NCBI RefSeq assembly: GCF_000380125.1
Contig: NZ_KB904563.1
Span: 122,323-186,322, forward strand
DNA: 64,000 nucleotides
Origin: Streptococcus ovis DSM 16829
Lineage (GTDB): Bacteria > Bacillota > Bacilli > Lactobacillales > Streptococcaceae
Reading direction: 5' to 3'
Under the pieces are notes generated by a model. That model ran no database searches, was not told the DNA's origin, and was given only the letters and a program-made list of their open reading frames with translations. This document shows positions 56,689 to 64,000 of the stretch, piece by piece; position 1 is the first letter of the stretch, and the number at the start of each line of letters is the position of its first letter. A program made the translations under genes and the position numbers.

Positions 56689-57207
56689 TCAAGAAACTAC
56701 GGATTCTTCTGCTTGCTGGGCCAGTTGTTTGGTCACCTTCTTCCGTTCACGGCCTTGGCGAAAAAATGTACGCATCAGACTCGCACATTCCTCTTCTAAA
56801 ATCCCTGTTTCCACTGCTACACGATGATTGAGGCGTTCATCGCTTAAAATATCATAGAGACTCCCTGCACCACCAAATTTTTGATTGGCTGCCCCGTAAA
56901 TAACCTGCGGAATACGAGCTAGACCAATCGCTCCACTACACATGACACAGGGTTCAATCGTGACAAAGAGAGTACTATCCAACAAACGCCAGTTGCCCTC
57001 TCTTTGGTTAGCATCGTTGATGGCCATGATTTCCGCATGCATAATTGCTTGATTTAGCTCCTCACGCGCATTATGCCCCCGTCCAATAATATGCCCATCC
57101 TTTACAATGACACAACCAATTGGAACCTCTTCTTTGTGAAGGGATTTTTCTGCCTCTTTCAAAGCTTCCCGCATAAAGTATTCTTTTTCTTCTACTGTAA
57201 ATTCCAT
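56689..57207 (-). CDS. tadA: tRNA-specific adenosine deaminase, likely leaderless mRNA
   Basis: A 172-aa zinc deaminase making inosine at the wobble position of tRNA-Arg(ACG). Zinc and proton-shuttle motifs are MHAEIMAI and EPCVMCSGA. The MEFTVEEKEYFMREAL start fits streptococcal TadA. An extended -10 (TGGTATAAT) ends 7 nt before the ATG, so the predicted transcript begins at or next to the start codon and there is no Shine-Dalgarno. The -35 region falls in the T tract of the msmK terminator. Confidence 0.93.
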   Translation of the reverse strand: MEFTVEEKEYFMREALKEAEKSLHKEEVPIGCVIVKDGHIIGRGHNAREELNQAIMHAEIMAINDANQREGNWRLLDSTLFVTIEPCVMCSGAIGLARIPQVIYGAANQKFGGAGSLYDILSDERLNHRVAVETGILEEECASLMRTFFRQGRERKKVTKQLAQQAEESVVS

Positions 57208-57213
57208 AGTGTC

Positions 57214-57219
57214 ATTATA
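57214..57219 (-). promoter_or_regulatory. tadA extended -10 promoter
   Basis: Minus-strand TGGTATAAT; six bases separate it from the ATG at 57207. Confidence 0.7.
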
Positions 57220-57236
57220 CCATATCCTAGACATTG

Positions 57237-57260
57237 AAAAAAGCCACGAAAAGGTGGCTT
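57237..57260 (-). terminator. msmK terminator
   Basis: AAGCCAC / GTGGCTT stem with a 6-nt loop followed by TTTTTT on the minus strand. Confidence 0.88.
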
Positions 57261-57280
57261 TCTTACATTTTATAGGAGGA

Positions 57281-58414
57281 TTAGCGAATGGCTTTTTCAG
57301 TTTCTTTATCGAAGAAGTGTCCTTTTCCAACATTGAAGGTCAATTTCACTTTTTCACCTGGTGAATGGAAGTCGCGAGCATCTACGCGAGATACGAACTC
57401 TGTGCTACCATTTTTCACGTAGAGCATCGTTTCAGAACCCAATAATTCTGCTACAAGAACTTCAGCTTCTACAGTCGCATTTGGATAGGTATCATGCACA
57501 ATTTGGTTACTTGAAATATCTTCTGGGCGAATGCCAAAGATAACTTCTTTTCCTAGATAGCCTTTTGCTTCCAAGAGTTTTGATTGACCTTCTGGAAGGG
57601 CAATTTCAAATCCTTCGCCGCTGACAAGACGGTCTTTCTCAACAGTTACGGTGAAGAAGTTCATAGCTGGGCTTCCGATAAAGCCAGCAACAAATTTATT
57701 AGCAGGTGTATTGTACAATTCTTGGGGAGTACCGATTTGCTCAATACGTCCAATCGTTCCTGAGCCATCTGGGTTCTTTGTAGAACTCATGATAACGATA
57801 CGGTCTGCTAAAGTCATCGCTTCTGTCTGATCGTGTGTAACGTAAATAGTTGTTGAACCGATACGACGGTGGATTTTCGCAATTTCTGTACGCATGGATA
57901 CACGAAGTTTCGCATCCAAGTTTGACAAAGGCTCGTCCATCAAGAATACTTTTGCATCACGGACAATAGCACGTCCCATCGCCACACGTTGACGTTGGCC
58001 ACCAGAAAGGTCAGCTGGTTTGCGTTTCAAGAATTCTGTCAAACCAAGAATTTCAGCCGCTTCTTTTACACGTTTGTCAATATCATCTTTCGCATATTTA
58101 CGAAGTTTCAAACCGAACGCCATGTTGTCATACACAGTCATGTGTGGATAAAGGGCATAGTTTTGGAATACCATGGCGATATCACGGTCTTTTGGCGCTT
58201 TGTCATTGACTACTTCCCCATCAATTTTCAATTCACCTTCAGTAATGTCCTCAAGACCTGCTACCATACGAAGTGTTGTGGATTTACCACATCCTGAAGG
58301 ACCTACGAATACGATAAATTCCTTGTCCTTGATGTCCAAATCAAAATCTTCTACCGCGTAGTGAGTCGCATTTGGATATTTTTTAAAGATGTGGCTCAAA
58401 TTCAATTCAACCAT
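57281..58414 (-). CDS. msmK: Multi-sugar ABC transporter ATPase (MsmK/UgpC type)
   Basis: A 377-aa cytosolic ATPase shared by several sugar ABC importers in streptococci. Walker A GPSGCGKST (about 37-45), signature LSGGQRQRVAMGRA (about 134), Walker B VFLMDEPLSNLD and a C-terminal TOBE/regulatory domain (GIRPEDI). No permease or binding protein is adjacent, as usual for the promiscuous MsmK. The MVELNL start follows GGAGAAA. A near-consensus cre lies in the promoter. Confidence 0.94.
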   Translation of the reverse strand: MVELNLSHIFKKYPNATHYAVEDFDLDIKDKEFIVFVGPSGCGKSTTLRMVAGLEDITEGELKIDGEVVNDKAPKDRDIAMVFQNYALYPHMTVYDNMAFGLKLRKYAKDDIDKRVKEAAEILGLTEFLKRKPADLSGGQRQRVAMGRAIVRDAKVFLMDEPLSNLDAKLRVSMRTEIAKIHRRIGSTTIYVTHDQTEAMTLADRIVIMSSTKNPDGSGTIGRIEQIGTPQELYNTPANKFVAGFIGSPAMNFFTVTVEKDRLVSGEGFEIALPEGQSKLLEAKGYLGKEVIFGIRPEDISSNQIVHDTYPNATVEAEVLVAELLGSETMLYVKNGSTEFVSRVDARDFHSPGEKVKLTFNVGKGHFFDKETEKAIR

Positions 58415-58450
58415 GTTGTTTCTCCATTCTCTTTGTTCATTGATAGTTTT

Positions 58451-58480
58451 ATTATACCAAAGAAAACGATTACACAAAAT
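58451..58480 (-). promoter_or_regulatory. msmK promoter with cre site
   Basis: Extended -10 TGGTATAAT (TATAAT at 58451-58456), -35 TTTTGT. The spacer holds TGTAATCGTTTTCT (58461-58474), one mismatch from cre TGWAANCGNTNWCA. Confidence 0.7.
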
Positions 58481-58516
58481 GGACACCTCAACCAATCTCT
58501 CTGTGCACCTTGCACA

Positions 58517-58680
58517 AAAAAACAGTCTGGGAGACTGTTTTTTCACGAGCCTAGAAACAAGAAAGCGAGTTTGTCAGTCCGGGGGAGTGAAACAGTTTGG
58601 GGAACTGTTTCAGCTAAACTATTGAAACTAAAGAGAAGGTAACGAGCTAGGGGAGTGTTTTAACCTAGCTCCTAGAAATA
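58517..58680. repeat. BOX-like modular hairpin repeats
   Basis: Three perfect hairpins in 155 bp: 58517-58543 (12-bp stem, GGG loop), 58588-58612 (TGAAACAGTT / AACTGTTTCA) and 58644-58671 (GAGCTAGG / CCTAGCTC). Between them short units recur: CCTAGAAA-then-AAG rich tracts near 58551 and 58672, and GGGGAGTG at 58582 and 58650. This suggests a decayed tandem module. No coding sense is seen. Confidence 0.6.
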
Positions 58681-58727
58681 AAAAAAGAGCCAGATAGTAC
58701 GAGACTAAAAACAAAAAGACTTTAATC

Positions 58728-58885
58728 AGGCTGGGACAAAACTCTGAACAATAAAACAAAAAACGAACAAAGGCCATCTCTTATATATTTAAAGAGTAAC
58801 TTTGTTCGTTTTTATGTACATTTTATTAGAAAAGTAGATTTATTGGTATAGATTTTCTAAACTAAAAATCTTTTTGTCCCAGCCT
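58728..58885. repeat. MITE-like element with terminal inverted repeats
   Basis: A 158-bp element bounded by perfect 14-bp inverted ends AGGCTGGGACAAAA (58728-58741) and TTTTGTCCCAGCCT (58872-58885). Inside, AAAACGAACAAAG (58760-58772) pairs with CTTTGTTCGTTTT (58800-58812) and CTCTT with AAGAG. No coding capacity. The AGGCTGGGACAAAA end recurs in intergenic regions of streptococci and enterococci from general knowledge. No clear target duplication is seen. Confidence 0.65.
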
Positions 58886-58906
58886 CGTCAAAATCTCTAA
58901 TCATTT

Positions 58907-59755
58907 TTAATCATTCAATATCAACAGATAGCAAAGAGCTAAATCATCCAGATTTTTCACATTTAAACCTGATACATTACGAAATTTATCCAATTTGTAT
59001 TGAAGTGAATTACGGTGCATGTACAGTTTCTGCGCAGTCTGCACTAGGTTGCCATGGCTTTCCCACATCGTTTGGATAATCTCTCGTAAATCCTTAGCAC
59101 CATTAATCAACTCCAAAATCCTATCTGGAATCCGCCCCATTTCCACTTGACGTGATAAGCCCCACAAGGCCAGTTCGGAAAACGAAAGGACATTTTCTCC
59201 CCTTTTATGACGGACGAACTCTAAAAACAATTGATGTTCACTGGTAAAATAGGTTTGCAAGTCATCATGATGAAGTTCGCTCCATTTATTTCCCACAAAA
59301 ATGGTCAAATTCATACCGAAATCTGTTTCTAAGACAGGCAGAATATCCTGCATTATCTTCACAATTTCCAGCTGTTCCTCTAAAGCAAGAAGAAAGGCTG
59401 TCTGAGTGTCGCTGATGGGTACAATGACCTGCAACTGAGGCAGCATTCCTTGAAAAATTTCCAACAAATCAGGTGCCAATGCCTGTGGATGCTCCAAGTA
59501 GATGAATTGGACTCCATCATACTTATCAGGTGACTCCCCAACTTTTTGCACCAAGTAGCGATTCCACACATTCCCCGAATATGATGAACGATCTGTATGG
59601 TGCTTCATCAACCTCAATAAGGTTATTTCCCTCTCTGTCAAGGAAGTTTTGGGGAAATGAAGAAAGCTATGTTCATACGGAATCGTCAACCAGTCTTCCC
59701 CCATCTGATCCTCCTGGTTAATCTGTACTTTTGGAAACAATTCTTCTATCGTCAT
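58907..59755 (-). CDS. PucR/CdaR-like helix-turn-helix regulator
   Basis: A 282-aa protein with a C-terminal Fis-like HTH of the PucR/CdaR family (about residues 225-282: MWESHGNLVQTAQKLYMHRNSLQYKLDKF in part, then DDLALCYLLI). The N-terminal 200 residues are a mixed alpha/beta region without recognised motifs, perhaps a ligand or GGDEF-like fold. Family members sense metabolites such as purines or diacids. It stands alone downstream of the candidate small RNA and has an extended -10 promoter at 59784-59789. The regulated genes are unknown. Confidence 0.75.
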   Translation of the reverse strand: MTIEELFPKVQINQEDQMGEDWLTIPYEHSFLHFPKTSLTEREITLLRLMKHHTDRSSYSGNVWNRYLVQKVGESPDKYDGVQFIYLEHPQALAPDLLEIFQGMLPQLQVIVPISDTQTAFLLALEEQLEIVKIMQDILPVLETDFGMNLTIFVGNKWSELHHDDLQTYFTSEHQLFLEFVRHKRGENVLSFSELALWGLSRQVEMGRIPDRILELINGAKDLREIIQTMWESHGNLVQTAQKLYMHRNSLQYKLDKFRNVSGLNVKNLDDLALCYLLILND

Positions 59756-59783
59756 ATCTGTCCTCTTTCATGCTTCTTCCTAA

Positions 59784-59789
59784 ATTATA
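59784..59789 (-). promoter_or_regulatory. Promoter of the PucR/CdaR-like gene
   Basis: Minus-strand TGCTATAAT, extended -10, with RBS GAGGA before the start. Confidence 0.6.
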
Positions 59790-59821
59790 GCATACCACTG
59801 CCTAAAGGAATACCGAAAAAC

Positions 59822-59845
59822 GAAAAAGCACTGATTTCTCAGTGC
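59822..59845 (-). terminator. Terminator of the candidate small RNA
   Basis: Perfect 7-bp stem GCACTGA / TCAGTGC with a GAAA loop and a run of five T on the minus strand. Confidence 0.9.
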
Positions 59846-59953
59846 CTCTCCTTAGGAGATTTATGAGTCAAATAGTCTCCTCTAGACTACTTGAACCTGT
59901 CGCCTTGAAACGAAAAGCGACAAAGAAAAAGTTAGGGTTCCTATTGCTAGGCT
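59822..59953 (-). ncRNA. Candidate CiaR-dependent small RNA (csRNA-like)
   Basis: A roughly 130-nt minus-strand transcription unit without an ORF. It begins after TATACT (59960-59965), contains hairpins GTCGC/GCGAC (about 59899-59921), TAGTCT/AGACTA (59873-59889) and TCTCCT/AGGAGA (about 59847-59859, including an anti-Shine-Dalgarno TCTCCT), and ends in a perfect GCACTGA-GAAA-TCAGTGC terminator with TTTTT. A CiaR-like direct repeat sits at the -35 position. Streptococcal csRNAs share this plan; identity is inferred. Confidence 0.6.
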
Positions 59954-59959
59954 ACTAAT

Positions 59960-59992
59960 AGTATACCTAAGAAACCTTAAAGTATTCTAAAA
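59960..59992 (-). promoter_or_regulatory. Small RNA promoter with CiaR-like direct repeat
   Basis: -10 TATACT; 10 bp upstream is TTTTAG-N5-TTTAAG (59976-59992), one mismatch from the streptococcal CiaR site NTTAAG-N5-WTTAAG. There is no sigma-A -35 box, consistent with activator dependence. Confidence 0.6.
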
Positions 59993-60021
59993 ATATTTTT
60001 AAGCTAGACTAATTTTTTGTG

Positions 60022-60039
60022 ACGATTTTGACAAATCGT
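60022..60039. repeat. Perfect small palindrome upstream of the small RNA
   Basis: ACGATTT-N4-AAATCGT in the leuS to small RNA gap. It lacks a T run, so it is not an obvious terminator and may be a protein site. Confidence 0.4.
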
Positions 60040-60102
60040 TTCAAAAAAGATATCCATGAACCATACTGCATTATTTTACTTGTTTGAATTTAAATAGATG
60101 AG

Positions 60103-60140
60103 AAAAGAAAAGACAAGCCAGAAATATTCTAGTTTGTCTT
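60103..60140 (-). terminator. leuS terminator
   Basis: AAGACAA / TTGTCTT stem with a paired inner GAA/TTC and TTTTCTTTTC after it on the minus strand. Confidence 0.75.
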
Positions 60141-60168
60141 CCTCTGAAAGTCTCTGCCAGCTGTTGGT

Positions 60169-62670
60169 TTACTTAACAACAATATTCACCAACTTATTCG
60201 GTACTGCAATGACTTTCACGATATCTTTCCCTGCAATCTCTGCTTGAACTTTATCGCTGGCAAGAGCCACTTTTTCCAATTCTTCTTTGGAAAGGTCTTT
60301 GGCCACCACGAGTTTGGCTTTGACTTTGCCCTTGATTTGGACAACGATTTCGACATCGTTTTCGACCAGCTTGCTTTCATCATGGGTTGGCCATGCCACA
60401 TGTGAAATAGATTCACCTGTTGCGGTCAATGTTTGCCAGAGTTCTTCACCCAAGTGCGGTGCAAATGGGGCAATCAACTGCACAAAGCCTTTGGCATACT
60501 GTGCGTAAAGCTTGTCTTCTTTGTTGGCTGCGTTGACAAAAATCATAAGCTGAGCAATGGCTGTATTGAATTTCATGCCTTCAATTTGCTCAGTAACTGC
60601 TTTAACCGTTTCATGGTAAACCTTATCAAGCGCTCCGCTATTTTCCGCAACAATCTCTTTGGTCGTGATCAAACGATAGACACGGTCAAGGAACTTGCGT
60701 GAGCCTTCGAGCCCTTCTTCACTCCAAGCGATAGAAGCATCAAGAGGTCCCATGAACATCTCATAAACACGCAAGGTATCGGCACCGTACTGCTCGACCA
60801 CATCGTCTGGGTTAACCACGTTTTTAAGGGATTTAGACATCTTAGCAGGCGCTTGCTCAAGCTCTTCACCCGTTTCGATGTGGAAGAAGCTACCATCACG
60901 TTTTTCAACCTTATCCGTTGCAACAAGGGCACCACGGTGGTCACGGTAGCTGGTTCCCAAAATCATCCCTTGGTTAAAGAGTTTTTGGAATGGCTCTTTG
61001 GTTGGCACGACACCGAGGTCATAAAGCACCTTGTGCCAGAAGCGTGCATAAAGCAAGTGAAGCACGGCGTGTTCTGCACCACCGACATAAATATCAACTG
61101 GTAACCATTGTTTCAACAGCTCTTCATCAGCCAATTTCTCATCGTTGTGCGGATCAATATAGCGGAGATAGTACCAGCTTGAACCAGCCCATTGTGGCAT
61201 GGTGTTGGTCTCACGACGACCTTTGACACCGTCCTCACGAACAACTTCCAACCAGTCTGTCAAGTTAGCCAGTGGGCTCTCACCTGTACCTGAAGGGCGG
61301 ATATCTTTTGTTACTGGAAGAACAAGCGGTAATTCATTTTCTGGCACAGCCGTTGACGTACCATCTTCCCAATGGATAATTGGGATTGGCTCACCCCAAT
61401 AACGTTGGCGGCTAAAGAGCCAGTCACGAAGACGGTAAGTTACTTTTTCATTACCTACTTCTTTTGCTTCTAACCAAGCGACCATCTTAGCAATAGCTTC
61501 TTCCTTGTTCAAGCCATCTAGGAAGTCTGAATTGATGTGAGCACCGTCTTCTGTATAAGCTGCTTCTTCAACATTACCCCCTTCAAGAACTGGAATAATC
61601 TCAAGGTCAAATTGCTTAGCAAATTCCCAGTCACGGTCATCATGAGCAGGTACCGCCATGATAGCACCCGTTCCGTAGCTAGCAAGCACATAATCTGCAA
61701 TCCAGATTGGCATTTCTTTACCATTAACAGGGTTGACTGCATAAGCACCCGTCCAGACCCCTGTTTTTTCTTTGGCAAGGTCTGTACGAGCAAGGTCTGA
61801 TTTCAGGCTGGCTTGATGTTTGTACTCAGCAACTGCCTCTGCCTGTTCTGTCGTTGTAATGCTATCTACCAAAGCATGCTCTGGTGCTAAAACAGCGTAA
61901 GTTGCACCAAACAAAGTATCAGGACGTGTTGTAAATACCGTAAAGTCTTTGTCAGTATCTTTAACGTTAAACGTTACGTTTGCACCTGTTGATTTGCCAA
62001 TCCAGTTGCGTTGCATGTCTTTAATAGACTCTGGCCAATTGACTTCTTCCAAATCTTCAAGAAGACGCTCTGCGTAAGCCGTGATTTTCAGCATCCATTG
62101 GCGCATCGGTTTGCGGACAACAGGGTAACCACCACGTTCAGACGTTCCGTCCGGCAACACTTCTTCATTGGCAATAGCTGTTCCCAACTCTTCCACCCAG
62201 TTGACTGGCACTTCTGCTTCGTAAGCCAAGCCTTTTTCGTACAATTTGGTGAAAATCCACTGCGTCCACTTGTAGTAGTTCGGGTCAGTCGTATTGATTT
62301 CACGGTCCCAGTCGTATGAGAAGCCAAGCGCATTGATTTGACGTTTAAAATTAGCAATGTTTTCCGCTGTAAATTCAGCTGGGTCATTACCAGTATCCAT
62401 GGCGTATTGCTCAGCAGGAAGACCAAAAGCATCCCATCCCATTGGGTGAAGGACATTGTAGCCTTGCGCACGTTTGAAACGGCTAAGAATATCCGTTGCC
62501 GTGTAGCCTTCTGGGTGCCCTACGTGAAGACCCGCACCAGATGGATAAGGGAACATATCCAGCGCATAAAACTTAGGCTTTGATGCATCTGTTCCTGTCT
62601 TAAATGTATGGTTGTCTGCCCAGTGTTTTTGCCACTTAGGCTCAATTTCTTTATGATTATATGTAGCCAT
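60169..62670 (-). CDS. leuS: Leucyl-tRNA synthetase
   Basis: An 833-aa class I aminoacyl-tRNA synthetase charging tRNA-Leu. The HIGH-type motif is HVGHPEGYT (about residue 50), the KMSKS motif KMSKSLKN (about 620), and the inserted editing domain has [12 protein letters not shown] and [10 protein letters not shown]. Length is normal. The [11 protein letters not shown] start follows GGAGAG; the frame is open 37 codons upstream without an RBS. Single gene with an extended -10 promoter and own terminator; no T-box is present in the short leader. Confidence 0.97.
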   Translation of the reverse strand: MATYNHKEIEPKWQKHWADNHTFKTGTDASKPKFYALDMFPYPSGAGLHVGHPEGYTATDILSRFKRAQGYNVLHPMGWDAFGLPAEQYAMDTGNDPAEFTAENIANFKRQINALGFSYDWDREINTTDPNYYKWTQWIFTKLYEKGLAYEAEVPVNWVEELGTAIANEEVLPDGTSERGGYPVVRKPMRQWMLKITAYAERLLEDLEEVNWPESIKDMQRNWIGKSTGANVTFNVKDTDKDFTVFTTRPDTLFGATYAVLAPEHALVDSITTTEQAEAVAEYKHQASLKSDLARTDLAKEKTGVWTGAYAVNPVNGKEMPIWIADYVLASYGTGAIMAVPAHDDRDWEFAKQFDLEIIPVLEGGNVEEAAYTEDGAHINSDFLDGLNKEEAIAKMVAWLEAKEVGNEKVTYRLRDWLFSRQRYWGEPIPIIHWEDGTSTAVPENELPLVLPVTKDIRPSGTGESPLANLTDWLEVVREDGVKGRRETNTMPQWAGSSWYYLRYIDPHNDEKLADEELLKQWLPVDIYVGGAEHAVLHLLYARFWHKVLYDLGVVPTKEPFQKLFNQGMILGTSYRDHRGALVATDKVEKRDGSFFHIETGEELEQAPAKMSKSLKNVVNPDDVVEQYGADTLRVYEMFMGPLDASIAWSEEGLEGSRKFLDRVYRLITTKEIVAENSGALDKVYHETVKAVTEQIEGMKFNTAIAQLMIFVNAANKEDKLYAQYAKGFVQLIAPFAPHLGEELWQTLTATGESISHVAWPTHDESKLVENDVEIVVQIKGKVKAKLVVAKDLSKEELEKVALASDKVQAEIAGKDIVKVIAVPNKLVNIVVK

Positions 62671-62701
62671 AATTCTCTCCATGTCAATAACTATTTTTAT
62701 T

Positions 62702-62707
62702 ATTATA
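62702..62707 (-). promoter_or_regulatory. leuS extended -10 promoter
   Basis: Minus-strand TGTTATAAT about 32 bp before the leuS start; the upstream region is the T tract of the licT terminator. Confidence 0.6.
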
Positions 62708-62724
62708 ACACGAAACAAAGAAAG

Positions 62725-62757
62725 AAAAAAGGCAGAAATCAAAAGGATTTCATGCCT
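62725..62757 (-). terminator. licT terminator
   Basis: GGCATGAAATC / GATTTCTGCC stem with a bulge and TTTTTTC after it on the minus strand. Confidence 0.85.
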
Positions 62758-62799
62758 TGTTATTCTTTTAAAACCGTGCAATATAAGTTGGTTTTTAAT

Positions 62800-63633
62800 T
62801 TATCCCTTGCCTATTAGTCTTTCAAAATGAATGGCCAGATAAGTTAATTCGTCAATCGTAATTGTTTTTTGGTAATGTTGTTCTAGGTATGTTTGAATCT
62901 TCACGGCCTGTTTCATCCCTTCAGGCATTGTTTTACAAATTTGATCAAATAAGAGTTGATTGCCATCTTCTAGCATCTTATCTGCAAAAAAGCGTTCTAC
63001 AAAGAATCGAATATGCGTGATAAAACGTTGATAGTTTAACTCGTCATTCCCAAATCGTATATTCGGTGAGTATCGTACTAGAGTTTCCAAATCTCCAATT
63101 AATTTAGCAATTCGTCCTGCATCACTTTTATCAGACTTTTGTTGAGCATTGATAAAATGAAAAGCAATATTGGCAGCCTCTGCTTCAGGTAAAGAAATAT
63201 CGAATGATTGATTCAGAAGTTCAATAGCATAACAACCAATTCGATACTCTCTATTGTAGTATGATTTTATTTCCCAAAAGACCTTATTACCAAAGATAAA
63301 TCCTTTTTTAAAACGTTCAACTGCAAAATAAATATGATCAGTAAGACCAACCCAAAGTGATTCCTGCAAAGGAACATTCAGTACCTGTTTAGCTTGCTCA
63401 ATGATTTCCTGAGCTAAATCAAAATAGATAGAAGGAACCTCATCTAATAACCCTAATAGACGTTGAGCTTGGGGACTATCGACTGATTGAAATAGCTTAT
63501 CAATGTTAGAGCTTAGAATGATTTCACCTTGTTTTTTTCCAAAACCTATCCCTTTTCCTAACGCAATTTTTTCAGTTCCTTCATCATCAACTAAAACTAC
63601 GCTGGAGTTTAACACTTTTTTGATAATCATCAC
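62800..63633 (-). CDS. licT: LicT/BglG-family transcription antiterminator
   Basis: A 277-aa RNA-binding antiterminator: N-terminal CAT domain (about residues 1-56, IIKKVLNSSVVLVDDEG and GKGIGFGKKQGE) and two PRDs (about 65-170 and 172-277) with conserved histidines (LTDHIYFA, ANIAFHFINA, ITHIRFF, LAIHFERL). It binds RAT hairpins to allow transcription of beta-glucoside genes. It lies 44 bp after a GH1 gene in the same direction. An AT-rich TGCTATATT just upstream may give it a separate promoter. Confidence 0.92.
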   Translation of the reverse strand: MMIIKKVLNSSVVLVDDEGTEKIALGKGIGFGKKQGEIILSSNIDKLFQSVDSPQAQRLLGLLDEVPSIYFDLAQEIIEQAKQVLNVPLQESLWVGLTDHIYFAVERFKKGFIFGNKVFWEIKSYYNREYRIGCYAIELLNQSFDISLPEAEAANIAFHFINAQQKSDKSDAGRIAKLIGDLETLVRYSPNIRFGNDELNYQRFITHIRFFVERFFADKMLEDGNQLLFDQICKTMPEGMKQAVKIQTYLEQHYQKTITIDELTYLAIHFERLIGKG

Positions 63634-63677
63634 TCGTCCCCACTTTAAACAATTAAGTTATAATATAGCACATATTT

Positions 63678-64000
<323 letters not shown>

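Noticed and set aside
62671-62799. T-box leader for leuS
   Set aside because: The leader is only about 30 nt and no AGGGTGGNACCGCG-like T-box sequence or antiterminator is present; the hairpin there is the licT terminator.

Overview
The window looks like a chromosomal segment of a low-GC Streptococcus, most probably Streptococcus suis. The reasons are a satR-satA-satB-like efflux operon, the dut-radA-carbonic anhydrase order, a class 1A (fumarate-type) dihydroorotate dehydrogenase, a CodY-type site pattern at gdhA, LPXTG anchoring and streptococcal regulator families (Rgg, LytTR, PRD/BglG). Species assignment is inference; no database search was possible. Most genes lie on the minus strand.

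Layout. 1-5.3 kb: the 3' part of a PRD regulator, the potassium transporter kup and two HAD phosphatases. 5.3-9 kb: an AT-rich pair of unknown function (multi-pass membrane protein plus membrane-anchored alpha/beta hydrolase) and a CapA-like protein. 9-17.6 kb: pyrDA, gdhA with two CodY-like boxes, an ATPase, an MscS channel, an MFS transporter, a LytTR regulator with a LiaF-like membrane partner, an orphan bacteriocin-immunity-like gene, an AIM24 protein and carbonic anhydrase. 17.7-25.3 kb: housekeeping genes (radA, dut, S41 peptidase, rgg, gpsA-galU, rhomboid protease, 5-formyl-THF cyclo-ligase, tRNA-Thr). 25.3-26.9 kb: a decayed intergenic stretch and an LPXTG surface protein.

27-55 kb is a carbohydrate region: transketolase, a galactitol-type PTS operon, phosphoketolase xfp, the satRAB efflux operon, a complete ascorbate (ula) set with separate ulaG, and a sorbitol (gut/srl) operon ending in a fructose-6-phosphate aldolase-like gene. 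Ascorbate breakdown yields xylulose-5-phosphate, which xfp and tkt can use; sorbitol yields fructose-6-phosphate, which pgi, fsa and xfp can use. CcpA-type cre sites lie at the ula, gut, msmK and (more weakly) gat promoters, and five PRD regulators lie in 64 kb.

55-64 kb: pgi, the SRP RNA gene ffs, tadA (apparently leaderless), the sugar-ABC ATPase msmK, a repeat-rich intergenic region with BOX-like hairpins and a MITE-like element, a PucR/CdaR-like regulator, a candidate CiaR-dependent small RNA, leuS, licT and the 3' end of a GH1 6-phospho-beta-glucosidase.

The observations most worth a second look are the candidate csRNA at 59.8-60.0 kb, the LytTR autoregulatory direct repeats at 15.9 kb, the regulatory element shared by the ulaA and ulaG promoters, the tandem CodY-like boxes at gdhA, the leaderless tadA and the non-canonical start of radA.
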